Counted from the first letter of the stretch, positions 15,531-21,648 are shown. The stretch: DNA of 23,187 nucleotides from a virus (IMGVR_UViG_3300009161_000246:1-23187), one strand, 5' to 3'. The notes: a model not told the origin generated them from the sequence alone. Made by a program: numbers and translations.

Positions 15531-16706
15531 ATGAAAAAAATTGTTATATTGGCATTAACGTTATTTTTATGTAATGACGTTTATGGTTTTGCTGGAAAAT
15601 TGACAGAGGTGACTGGTCCTACACAAGTTAGTAGGGCCAGCGCCAAATTGGATGGGCAGGTTGGCGTTGGCATTGAAATGGATGATACCATAGAAACTCT
15701 CAAATCGCGTGTCGGTATAACGTTTGAAGATGGTACCAGAGTACAATGCACCGAGTTTAGCAAACTGATTATAGATACTTTTGTGTATGACCCAGTTAGT
15801 GGAAAAGGAAAACTTGGAATAAAAGCGACGATGGGAACCGTTAGATATGCATCTGGGTTGATTGCAAAAAATAATAAAGAAGAAGTAAAAGTAAAAACAC
15901 CAACGGCATCTATATCAGTACGCGGTACAGATTTTTCAATGACAGTTGATGAATTGGGTAGAAGCCTTGTTATTCTTCTTCCATCCCAACCTCAATTCGG
16001 ACCCTCGGTGATTGGACAAATAACAGTGAGCAATGGTCTTGGAACCGTTGTGTTGACCAAGGCGTATCAAGCCACATTCGTAGCATCAAGTTCCGTCGTA
16101 CCGTCTTCTCCTGTAATTTTGAATTTTGACGACGAGAGCAAGGTGAACAACATGTTGTTGATAGACACACCCAAAAATGTCACACAGGCCGCAAAAGAAG
16201 CAAAGAAAACAGCGATTAATACAGAAAAAGAAGATACTGGTGAAGATAAAAATAAAAAAATGGAAAAGAAAGAAACAAAGTCCGATAGTAAATCTCCCAG
16301 CACGTCGGTTGCACAAGTCGGAGAAAGTCCAACCGAATCCGCGACCGAACCAACAAACTTACCAGTCGTTGTAGTTCAAGAAACCGTTGTCGCAAATCTT
16401 GATATAACTGCTATAAGTCCAAGTACCAATATTGCTATTATGGATGCAATTGCTTCAAAACAGTCTGTACAACCAACGACAACCTCAATTGCACCAACTG
16501 TATCTATTCCAACTTCCACTGTGAATAATGGTTTTACAACTAACGGCACTCACGCCATACTGTATATAACCAATGGAAACAATATGGTGTGGTATACTTT
16601 AAAAGCCGACGCAAATGCCATATTTAATATAAGCAGCGACGGTAATACAAAAGAATATACTCTCAATTATGGCAGTAAACTTAAAGTGACTGTTGTTCAA
16701 AAATGA
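15531..16706 (+). CDS. FecR-domain periplasmic protein
   Basis: A 391-residue exported protein: signal peptide to about residue 19, a FecR-type domain roughly 20-200 and a long linker followed by a small C-terminal strand domain. The FecR part shows V-G-V-G-I-E-M-D-D-T-I-E-T, then F-E-D-G-T-R-V-Q-C, then T-P-T-A-S-I-S-V-R-G-T-D-F-S, the usual T-P-x-A-x-x-x-V-R-G-T-x-F signature. Such domains sense or relay signals in the periplasm. Residues 225-260 are Lys/Glu-rich and 260-330 Ser/Thr/Pro-rich. It lacks the membrane helix and cytoplasmic part of FecR anti-sigma regulators, so it probably acts on the CHASE2 domain of the next gene's product or on the fibre. It follows the curlin-like gene with 1 nt between and overlaps the cyclase gene. 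Confidence 0.9.
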   Translation: MKKIVILALTLFLCNDVYGFAGKLTEVTGPTQVSRASAKLDGQVGVGIEMDDTIETLKSRVGITFEDGTRVQCTEFSKLIIDTFVYDPVSGKGKLGIKATMGTVRYASGLIAKNNKEEVKVKTPTASISVRGTDFSMTVDELGRSLVILLPSQPQFGPSVIGQITVSNGLGTVVLTKAYQATFVASSSVVPSSPVILNFDDESKVNNMLLIDTPKNVTQAAKEAKKTAINTEKEDTGEDKNKKMEKKETKSDSKSPSTSVAQVGESPTESATEPTNLPVVVVQETVVANLDITAISPSTNIAIMDAIASKQSVQPTTTSIAPTVSIPTSTVNNGFTTNGTHAILYITNGNNMVWYTLKADANAIFNISSDGNTKEYTLNYGSKLKVTVVQK

Positions 16707-18760
16707 AAGGGTATATACTCAAACTATTTGGGATCGGTGTCTTGATATTAACTGCCATGGTTGCACTTCGTATGAAAGATCCATATCCAATAGAAGTATT
16801 GCGTTTAAAAGGGCTGGACTATTATCAACGCACGCAAGACAAAATTGAAAGTGAAAATATTATTGTTGTTGAAATCGACGAAAAAAGTTTGGAAGAAAAA
16901 GGACAATGGCCGTGGCCAAGAAATGAATTGGCAGATGGTATAAAGAAAGCGTTCGAAAATGAAGCAGCTACTGTTGTATTACCAATTATATTTGCAGAAA
17001 AAGATAGAATGGGTGGAGACGCGGCATTTGTGGAAATATTGGGAAAAGCACCCGTAATCACATCACAATCTGCGGCGGTAAAAGGTAAGGGTGTCCCAGT
17101 ACCAAGAGGAATGGCGACGATTGGCGGCAGTGTGGATGGATGGTTGTATGATTACCCCAACGCAATCGGGCCGATGAAAGAAATAGGTGAATCGTCTGCC
17201 GGTGTAGGAATGTTATTGACAGCACCCGAACTTGATGGCGTGGTACGTCGCTTGCCTCTGGTTGTACAAGTAAAAAAAGAAACATACCCAACCTTACCAC
17301 TGGAAGTGTTACGGGTTTTTGGAAACGAACCAAGTTATCAAGCAAAAATCAACGGCGCTGGAGTTCAGGCTATAAGAGTAAAAGGTTCTAACCCAATCAA
17401 TACAGATGCTAACGGTAGAGTGTGGATAAATTTCAAATACAAATTTGATAATATTTCATACACGGACGCCGATTGGTCTAAAGTAAAAGGAAAGATTGTT
17501 GTATTGGCATTAACAGCCGAAGGATTGGTGAATACAGTAGCAACCCCAGTTGGAATATCCCACGGTTATGAAGTTAGTATGCAAACTTTACAGATGTTGA
17601 TAGACGGAAACAGATTAGAAAGAAAAGCCGAGTTCGATTTATATGAATTAATTTCCGGTGTAACTATTGCTATACTTTTAATTTTAGCTGCTGCATATCT
17701 TGGATATGTTTACAATGGTGTTTTGATAACCGTTCTTTTATGTGTACCAACCGCAGTTGGATTTTATGTTTTTAATAAACACGGCTACTTGTTAGATTAC
17801 ACTTGGCCAACACTGGCTTTATTTTTGCCGTGGGTAGGAGCAATATTCATGAGATTTGTGATGGAATACAAACTCAAGATGCAAATCAAGAAGCAATTCG
17901 GTACATATTTAGCTCCGGCTTTGGTGGAAAAGTTGCAGAAGAATCCTGGACTATTACAGTTAGGTGGAGATGAAAGAGAATTGAGCATAATGTTTACAGA
18001 CGTTCGTGGGTTCACCGCAATTTCAGAGCACTATGGCAAGGATGTTCAAGGTCTAACGAAGATTATGAACAGATATATGACCGCCATGACAAAAGCTATT
18101 TTAGAAAATGATGGTACCCTGGATAAGTATATCGGTGACGCTCAGATGGCTTTTTGGAATGCTCCGTTGGATAATCCAAATCACGCCAAAGACGCTGTGA
18201 AAACCGCACTGTCCATGCTAAAAGAGTTGGACACTTTTAATTCCGAAATAAAAAATGAAGGCATTCCTGCATTTGGAATGGGACTGGGTATAAACACAGG
18301 TGACGTTGTTGTCGGAAACATGGGGTCAACACAAAGGTTCGACTATACCTGCTTGGGAGATCATGTGAACTTGGCATCTCGTCTAGAAGGTCAAAGTAAA
18401 TCATACGGTGTGCGTATTATCATCGGATCAAAGACATACGACATGGTAAAAGACGAATATAAATGTGTTGAGTTGGATTGCATTGCTGTAAAAGGAAAGA
18501 AACAAGGTGTAAAAATCTATACCATACTTGAAAATCAAGGAATACCGTTTCAAAGTGCGGTGTTTTCGGTGCATTCCGAGTTCTTGAATCAATACAGAAT
18601 GCAAAATTGGGATAAAGCTATTAGCACAGCGGATGTATTAATGAAACATAATAAAGAACTTATACACTATTATGAGATGATGATAGAAAGAATCGGAGAG
18701 CTTAGAAAGAGTAATCTTCCCCCAGATTGGGACGGCGTTTTTAGAGCAACTTCCAAATAA
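16703..18760 (+). CDS. CHASE2-domain membrane adenylate cyclase (class III)
   Basis: A 685-residue membrane receptor cyclase. One N-terminal helix (about 5-22) is followed by a periplasmic CHASE2 domain (about 25-310) with V-E-I-D-E-K-S-L and W-P-W-P-R, three membrane helices (about 314-336, 338-356, 366-385), and a cytoplasmic class III cyclase domain from about 425 to 600. Catalytic residues are all visible: metal Asp in F-T-D-V-R-G-F (D433) and in K-Y-I-G-D (D479), adenine-binding Lys (K475) with Thr549 in the partner position, and L-G-D-H-V-N-L-A-S-R (N556, R560). A Lys/Thr pair is usual in class IIIb adenylate cyclases. The enzyme should make cAMP in response to a periplasmic cue. It is the last gene of the operon. 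Confidence 0.95.
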   Translation: MKGYILKLFGIGVLILTAMVALRMKDPYPIEVLRLKGLDYYQRTQDKIESENIIVVEIDEKSLEEKGQWPWPRNELADGIKKAFENEAATVVLPIIFAEKDRMGGDAAFVEILGKAPVITSQSAAVKGKGVPVPRGMATIGGSVDGWLYDYPNAIGPMKEIGESSAGVGMLLTAPELDGVVRRLPLVVQVKKETYPTLPLEVLRVFGNEPSYQAKINGAGVQAIRVKGSNPINTDANGRVWINFKYKFDNISYTDADWSKVKGKIVVLALTAEGLVNTVATPVGISHGYEVSMQTLQMLIDGNRLERKAEFDLYELISGVTIAILLILAAAYLGYVYNGVLITVLLCVPTAVGFYVFNKHGYLLDYTWPTLALFLPWVGAIFMRFVMEYKLKMQIKKQFGTYLAPALVEKLQKNPGLLQLGGDERELSIMFTDVRGFTAISEHYGKDVQGLTKIMNRYMTAMTKAILENDGTLDKYIGDAQMAFWNAPLDNPNHAKDAVKTALSMLKELDTFNSEIKNEGIPAFGMGLGINTGDVVVGNMGSTQRFDYTCLGDHVNLASRLEGQSKSYGVRIIIGSKTYDMVKDEYKCVELDCIAVKGKKQGVKIYTILENQGIPFQSAVFSVHSEFLNQYRMQNWDKAISTADVLMKHNKELIHYYEMMIERIGELRKSNLPPDWDGVFRATSK

Positions 18761-18777
18761 TTCATCGTTTTTAACAA

Positions 18778-18817
18778 AAAAAGTGAAAAAATATCACGTT
18801 TTTAATAAAAAAGTGAT
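18778..18817 (+). terminator. Terminator-like overlapping hairpins after the cyclase gene
   Basis: An AAAAAGTGA stem at 18778-18786 pairs with TCAC and a T-run at 18794-18803. A second stem, 18793-18803 with 18807-18817, uses the same central strand. Either can end the operon transcript; the second has an AAT loop and abuts the next TTGACA. Confidence 0.6.
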
Positions 18818-18845
18818 TGACATTTGATTTTTTTCATACCATAGT
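18817..18845 (+). promoter_or_regulatory. Promoter for the leader/attenuator RNA
   Basis: TTGACA at 18817-18822, 17-nt spacer, CATAGT at 18840-18845. The expected start is near 18852. Confidence 0.6.
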
Positions 18846-18875
18846 TGTATTTATTAAATAACAAAGCATCATTAT

Positions 18876-18989
18876 ATGAACAGCGTAGCACATAAATCAC
18901 AAAATTCGAACTCCTATTGGAGCTTGTGCTTTATTGTGCAACCGACACTAGGAACCAATACAGGTCGTGATGCGAAAGGTGTGGCATAA
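18876..18989 (+). CDS. Possible 37-aa leader peptide
   Basis: An ATG at 18876 opens a 37-codon frame whose last three codons and TAA stop form the 5' strand of the antiterminator stem. The peptide is rich in Ser, Asn and Thr with one Tyr-Trp pair. A ribosome reaching the stop would cover that strand and favour the terminator. No SD precedes it, and a frame this short could occur by chance, so its translation is uncertain. Confidence 0.3.
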   Translation: MNSVAHKSQNSNSYWSLCFIVQPTLGTNTGRDAKGVA

Positions 18990-19019
18990 GGAGACTATAA
19001 AAAGTCTAACCTAAATTGC

Positions 19020-19048
19020 CCCACCTTCTAAAAAGAGGTGGGTTTTTT
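19020..19048 (+). terminator. Rho-independent terminator of the leader RNA
   Basis: A 7-bp GC-rich stem (19020-19026 with 19036-19042), a 9-nt loop and six Ts. Confidence 0.8.
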
Positions 19049-19073
19049 ATTTTAGGAGATTTAATAAAAAAGT

Positions 19074-19101
19074 TTGACAAATAAAAAAAAGTAAGTAGAG
19101 T
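19074..19101 (+). promoter_or_regulatory. Sigma70-like promoter upstream of the RNA region
   Basis: TTGACA at 19074-19079, 16-nt spacer, TAGAGT at 19096-19101. No gene follows closely, so it probably drives the structured RNA and the first tRNA. Confidence 0.7.
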
Positions 19102-19107
19102 CTGGGG

Positions 19108-19345
19108 AACCTAATGATAGGTATCAATTTCAAGTTTTTTCACAATACAATTTAGATGGGTAAAAATGCACCCCGAAGCACTAAAATAGCCACCGGCGCG
19201 ATAGCGACCGTTTTGTGGGAATCAATATCAACAGAGATAGTTTATCTGTTGTGAGGCCGAAGTGACATGTTTATTTTAATATAAAGTTGGAGAAAAGTGC
19301 AATATTCCCTACGGATCGTAGGATAAGCACTTTTCTCCAAACATT
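19108..19345 (+). ncRNA. Candidate structured non-coding RNA
   Basis: No convincing reading frame lies between the promoter and the tRNA at 19390. The region has a 7-bp hairpin, CAACAGA/TCTGTTG (19229-19235 with 19245-19251), and a compound hairpin: a perfect 14-bp stem (19287-19300 with 19327-19340), an internal loop, then a perfect 6-bp stem CCTACG/CGTAGG (19308-19322) with a GAT loop. It is not followed by a T-run, so it is not a simple terminator. No known RNA family was recognised. The 3' end is unknown. Confidence 0.5.
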
Positions 19346-19389
19346 TTCCAGTCGTTATTATCAGTTGCGACTATAAATAAAAACTATAT

Positions 19390-19468
19390 GGAAGTCAAGC
19401 TACAGTGGACGGGCATTCGATTCTTAATCGAACTATTCGTGTGGGTTCAACTCCCACGGCTTCCACCA
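19390..19468 (+). tRNA. tRNA-Lys(CTT)
   Basis: Acceptor GGAAGTC pairs with GGCTTCC, anticodon stem TTCGA/TCGAA with loop TTCTTAA and anticodon CTT at 19423-19425, T-arm GTGGG-TTCAACT-CCCAC, discriminator A and encoded CCA. The variable region is slightly long (8 nt). Reads AAG. Confidence 0.9.
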
Positions 19469-19515
19469 AATTTAAAAAAAGTAAATAAAAATGAAGTTTT
19501 GTTAGACATGAAACA

Positions 19516-19523
19516 TATTTATA
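19516..19523 (+). promoter_or_regulatory. TATTTATA box upstream of the holin gene
   Basis: TATTTATA at 19516-19523, 17 nt before the ATG at 19541, similar to the box before the gene at 20801. Possible T4-like late promoter. Confidence 0.35.
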
Positions 19524-19540
19524 AACATACATTATAATTT

Positions 19541-19858
19541 ATGGAAGACAAAGATATTCTCGTCGAGTTTTTAAAAGGTGGATGGGTTGTTGCTCTGATC
19601 GGAGCACTGGGTATGGTAGCAAGAACTTTCATGGATGGTGTAAAACGTACTAATGGTGAACAAATCAAACGAATCATCGCCGCTGCGATATGTTCAACAA
19701 TCGCATGGTTTATTTTAGAACAAATAGAAGTAAGTAGCTTAACAAAAGCAATCAGTTATGGAATAACTGGTGTGATAAGTCCAGAAATCCTTCAAGGTTT
19801 AACACTTCTTTCAAAGAAGTTTGCTAAGAAACCGGAAGATTTCTTAAATAAGAAATAA
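19541..19858 (+). CDS. Putative holin, LydA-like
   Basis: A 105-residue membrane protein. Helix 1 (about 13-30) carries G-G-W-V-V-A-L-I-G-A-L-G, helix 2 (about 44-60) is A-A-A-I-C-S-T-I-A-W-F-I-L, and a third, more amphipathic segment (68-90) contains G-I-T-G-V-I-S-P-E-I-L-Q-G. A W-x-x-x-L-I-G-A-L-G helix, a middle helix after a basic turn, then G-I-x-G and a lysine-rich tail match P1 LydA-type holins, which form lesions in the inner membrane for endolysin release. No endolysin gene lies in the window. It sits between two tRNAs. Confidence 0.75.
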   Translation: MEDKDILVEFLKGGWVVALIGALGMVARTFMDGVKRTNGEQIKRIIAAAICSTIAWFILEQIEVSSLTKAISYGITGVISPEILQGLTLLSKKFAKKPEDFLNKK

Positions 19859-19863
19859 TTTTT

Positions 19864-19939
19864 GCGGTAGTATCTCAGTTGGTAGAGAGCGAGTTTTCCA
19901 AACTTGATGTCGCAGGTTCGATCCCTGTCTGCCGCTCCA
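19864..19939 (+). tRNA. tRNA-Gly(TCC)
   Basis: Acceptor GCGGTAG/CTGCCGC, anticodon stem CGAGT/ACTTG with loop TTTCCAA and anticodon TCC at 19897-19899, T-loop TTCGATC, discriminator T and encoded CCA. Reads GGA and probably GGG. Confidence 0.92.
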
Positions 19940-19943
19940 TTTT

Positions 19944-20004
19944 GTGCTAGGTTTGGTATCCAACCAAACCGAAGATTCATGACAAAAAACATGAACGGTG
20001 TACA
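19944..20004 (+). ncRNA. tRNA-like remnant or small structured RNA
   Basis: Follows tRNA-Gly after the usual ATTTT spacer. GGTTTGG pairs with CCAAACC (19950-19956 with 19964-19970) around a 7-nt loop, and TTCATG pairs with CATGAA (19976-19981 with 19990-19995). It ends in ACACCA then TTTT, the same junction as real tRNAs. No acceptor stem matches that end well, and there is no T-arm, so it may be a decayed tRNA. Confidence 0.35.
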
Positions 20005-20060
20005 CCATTTTGCAAACGCCACGTCATTGGCGAAATTGAGGTTGACTCAAATGACAATTT
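20005..20060 (+). other. Intergenic hairpins before the HNH gene
   Basis: CGCCA/TGGCG and TTGAG/CTCAA hairpins with a T-run after. This may be a terminator in front of the HNH gene. No gene is visible here. Confidence 0.3.
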
Positions 20061-20103
20061 TTTGAAAAAATAATAAAAATGTAATAGGTTTAGATTTCAG
20101 GTC

Positions 20104-20111
20104 TATATATA
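20104..20111 (+). promoter_or_regulatory. TATATATA box before the HNH gene
   Basis: TATATATA lies 6 nt before the ATG at 20118. It may belong to the late-like box class; weak alone. Confidence 0.2.
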
Positions 20112-20117
20112 TTACAT

Positions 20118-20555
20118 ATGAAACAAAATCATAACGTTAAAGTTTCGGATGCTGACATTATCCGAGTATACAATGAGCAATGCACGCTACACGAGGCAGC
20201 CGGAAAATTAAAAGTTACGGTGATAACTTTATGGAGACGAGCCAAAAAATTAGGTTTGGCTTGGAAAAATAAAGATTATACTGGAAACAAAGGGTGCAAA
20301 ATTTTATTATCGGAAATACTTGAAGGAAAACACCCTGAGTATCAAACTTTTAAATTAAAAAATAGAATTATAAAAGAAAAAATAAAAGAAAATAAATGTG
20401 AAGTGTGTGGGATAACAAGTTGGACAGGTAAAGAATTAATAATGCAACTTGATCATATAGATGGAAATCCGCACAATCATAAATTGGAAAATCTAAGAAT
20501 GATTTGTCCAAATTGTCATTGCCAAACACCAACTTGGTGTGGTAAAAACAAATAA
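20118..20555 (+). CDS. HNH homing endonuclease with N-terminal HTH
   Basis: A 145-residue protein. The N-terminus (about 20-48) is a helix-turn-helix: L-H-E-A-A-G-K-L-K-V-T-V-I-T-L-W-R-R-A-K-K-L-G-L, here listed by residue. The C-terminus is an HNH nuclease with zinc Cys pairs C94/C97 and C130/C133 around D-H-I-D-G (H113), N-L-R (N125) and C-P-N-C-H. All key residues are present, so it should nick or cut DNA. Such genes are free-standing mobile elements in phages and often sit in tRNA arrays; this one lies between tRNA-Gly and tRNA-Tyr. No intron boundary is visible around it. Confidence 0.92.
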   Translation: MKQNHNVKVSDADIIRVYNEQCTLHEAAGKLKVTVITLWRRAKKLGLAWKNKDYTGNKGCKILLSEILEGKHPEYQTFKLKNRIIKEKIKENKCEVCGITSWTGKELIMQLDHIDGNPHNHKLENLRMICPNCHCQTPTWCGKNK

Positions 20556-20562
20556 TTTTTAT

Positions 20563-20648
20563 GGGCGCGTCGCATAGCGGCTATTGCAGGACACTGTAAA
20601 TGTCCCCTCTTCGGATAACCCTTGGTTCGAGTCCAAGCGTGCCCACCA
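20563..20648 (+). tRNA. tRNA-Tyr(GTA)
   Basis: Acceptor GGGCGCG/CGTGCCC (one G-T), anticodon stem GGACA/TGTCC with loop CTGTAAA and anticodon GTA at 20596-20598, long variable arm as in bacterial Tyr tRNAs, discriminator A and CCA. It begins 7 nt after the HNH stop. Confidence 0.92.
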
Positions 20649-20659
20649 TTTTAGGATAT

Positions 20660-20747
20660 GGAAGGATGGCTGAGTGGTTTAAAGCAGGAGTTTACTAAAC
20701 TCCCGAAGCGCAAGCTTCCGTGGGTTCGAATCCCTCTTCTTCCACCA
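20660..20747 (+). tRNA. tRNA-Ser with unusual ACT anticodon
   Basis: Acceptor GGAAGGA/TTCTTCC, Ser-type D-arm, anticodon stem GGAGT/ACTCC fixing loop TTACTAA with anticodon ACT at 20694-20696, long variable arm GAAGC-GCAA-GCTTC, T-arm GTGGG-TTCGAAT-CCCTC with one mismatch, and encoded CCA. Bacterial Ser tRNAs for AGY normally carry GCT; A34 is very rare. The stem complementarity leaves no alternative register. Confidence 0.85.
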
Positions 20748-20777
20748 AATTATTAGATGTTTTTGTTATTATATGTA

Positions 20778-20785
20778 TATTTATA
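20778..20785 (+). promoter_or_regulatory. TATTTATA box upstream of 20801 gene
   Basis: TATTTATA at 20778-20785, 15 nt before the ATG. It is embedded in an AT-only stretch, so chance is possible. Confidence 0.3.
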
Positions 20786-20800
20786 TAAAATATACAACAT

Positions 20801-21244
20801 ATGACAAACGAAGATCTAAAACAGTTGATAGCAGAATGCGTTCAAGAAGTTATTCAAGAACACGAAATGGATGAAGGTTGGGGATCTGATATGTGGTCAG
20901 GTATCAAGAAAACTTTTGCACCGGAAAGTCCGGACAGTGGAAAATCCCATTACGACAGATTTGCTCAAACACATGACAAGGGTGTAAAGTATAAGAAAAC
21001 GTTTGATCCAAAAAATCCGGGCGTTGGCGGTGGTAAGCAATCTAAGATGCGGGCTGGTGCTAGACAAAAAGTTCAAAAGATCAAAACTGATTTTGAAGCA
21101 AACTTGAAGAAGGCAATGAGAGATGCTTTCATTGAAGCAGAAGCAGTTGGCATCGACAGAGCCGCTACCAAAAAAATATTTATGTCTAGTATTATGTCGA
21201 TCTCGAATCAATATAAAAAACTAGAAGAAGAAAAGAAAGAATAA
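20801..21244 (+). CDS. Phage protein with helical N-terminus, 147 aa
   Basis: Starts at ATG 20801 with M-T-N-E-D-L-K-Q-L-I-A-E-C-V-Q-E-V-I-Q-E, a short amphipathic helix common at the N-termini of large-phage proteins. A middle section (about 25-80) is Gly/Ser/Lys-rich and probably disordered. The C-terminal 65 residues form a charged, probably coiled-coil helix (Q-K-V-Q-K-I-K-T-D-F-E-A-N-L-K-K). There is no signal peptide and no catalytic motif. I do not recognise it. It lies alone between tRNA-Ser and tRNA-Thr and ends at a terminator, so it seems to be an independently transcribed insert in the tRNA array. Confidence 0.7.
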   Translation: MTNEDLKQLIAECVQEVIQEHEMDEGWGSDMWSGIKKTFAPESPDSGKSHYDRFAQTHDKGVKYKKTFDPKNPGVGGGKQSKMRAGARQKVQKIKTDFEANLKKAMRDAFIEAEAVGIDRAATKKIFMSSIMSISNQYKKLEEEKKE

Positions 21245-21269
21245 GATTTTGTTTACAATTTAAAAACAA

Positions 21270-21297
21270 GAGCGAAGATTGAATTCTTCGCTTTTTT
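21270..21297 (+). terminator. Rho-independent terminator
   Basis: AGCGAAGA (21271-21278) pairs with TCTTCGCT (21285-21292) around a 6-nt loop, followed by Ts. It ends 3 nt before tRNA-Thr. Confidence 0.8.
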
Positions 21298-21299
21298 GT

Positions 21300-21374
21300 G
21301 CCGGATAAACATAAGTGGTAATGTGCAACTCTTGTAAAGTTGAAAAACGAGTTCGACTCTCGTATCTGGCTCCA
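21300..21374 (+). tRNA. tRNA-Thr(TGT)
   Basis: Acceptor GCCGGAT/ATCTGGC, anticodon stem CAACT/AGTTG with loop CTTGTAA and anticodon TGT at 21333-21335, T-arm ACGAG-TTCGACT-CTCGT, CCA encoded. Reads ACA and probably ACG. Confidence 0.92.
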
Positions 21375-21380
21375 GAATAT

Positions 21381-21456
21381 GGCGATGTAGCTCAATGTAT
21401 AGAGCGACTGTCTTCGAAACAGCAGGTTGTAGGTTAGAATCCTACCATCGCCACCA
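21381..21456 (+). tRNA. tRNA-Arg(TCG)
   Basis: Acceptor GGCGATG/CATCGCC, loop CTTCGAA with anticodon TCG at 21414-21416, T-arm GTAGG-TTAGAAT-CCTAC and CCA. The outer anticodon-stem pair is A-C, and the T-loop has TTAG instead of TTCR, so it is somewhat divergent. Reads CGA. Confidence 0.87.
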
Positions 21457-21463
21457 ATTTATA

Positions 21464-21540
21464 TGCAGTAGTAGTTCAATGGTAGAATGCTTCGTTGCCA
21501 ACGAAGAGGTCTGCGGGTTCGAGTCCCGCCTACTGCACCA
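21464..21540 (+). tRNA. tRNA-Gly(GCC)
   Basis: Acceptor TGCAGTA/TACTGCA, anticodon stem CTTCG/CGAAG with loop TTGCCAA and anticodon GCC at 21497-21499, T-arm GCGGG-TTCGAGT-CCCGC and encoded CCA. Reads GGC and GGT. Confidence 0.92.
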
Positions 21541-21542
21541 GT

Positions 21543-21648
21543 TTCGTATGTAGTTCAGAGGTAGACCAGTGCTCACTATGATGGTAAATGACACCGCGAA
21601 AGTGTGATAAAGCACGTGCCGTTGGTTCGAATCCAACCATGCGAATCA
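21543..21648 (+). tRNA. Interrupted tRNA-Ile(GAT)-like gene with 30-nt insert
   Basis: Acceptor TTCGTATG/CATGCGAA (8 bp), a D-arm with GTTC-AGAGGTA-GACC and T-arm GTTGG-TTCGAAT-CCAAC are good. The anticodon stem GTGCT/AGCAC (21569-21573 with 21611-21615) encloses 37 nt instead of 7. Removing 21575-21604 would leave CTGATAA, a standard tRNA-Ile loop with anticodon GAT at 21606-21608. The 3' end reads TCA, so CCA is not encoded, unlike its neighbours. Either a spliced insert, a pseudogene or a special RNA. No group I intron core fits in 30 nt. Confidence 0.5.

Larger units (their letters stand above)
18852..19048 (+). ncRNA. Leader RNA with mutually exclusive antiterminator and terminator
   Basis: The transcript expected from 18852 folds in two incompatible ways. 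In one, GGTGTGGCA (18978-18986) pairs with TGCCCCACC (19017-19025) in 8 of 9 positions, enclosing AGG/CCT and a 5-bp AGACT/AGTCT hairpin. In the other, CCCACCT (19020-19026) pairs with AGGTGGG (19036-19042) followed by six Ts, a standard terminator. The shared CCCACC segment makes this an attenuator-like switch. A hairpin CTCC-TATT-GGAG lies earlier in the RNA. No known riboswitch was recognised, and what it would control downstream is not clear because another promoter starts at 19074. Confidence 0.55.

Noticed and set aside
18852-19048. Known riboswitch or tmRNA
   Set aside because: No consensus core, no tRNA-like domain and no tag frame were recognised.
19792-20022. Minus-strand frame with D-R-D-R-T-C-D
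   Set aside because: Antisense of tRNA-Gly and the end of the holin gene.
21575-21604. Group I intron in the Ile-like tRNA
   Set aside because: 30 nt is far too short for any group I core.
21442-21636. Minus-strand frame with R-R-D-S-N-P-Q and similar
   Set aside because: Antisense translation of tRNA T-arms, a common false protein; overlaps tRNA-Gly and the Ile-like tRNA.
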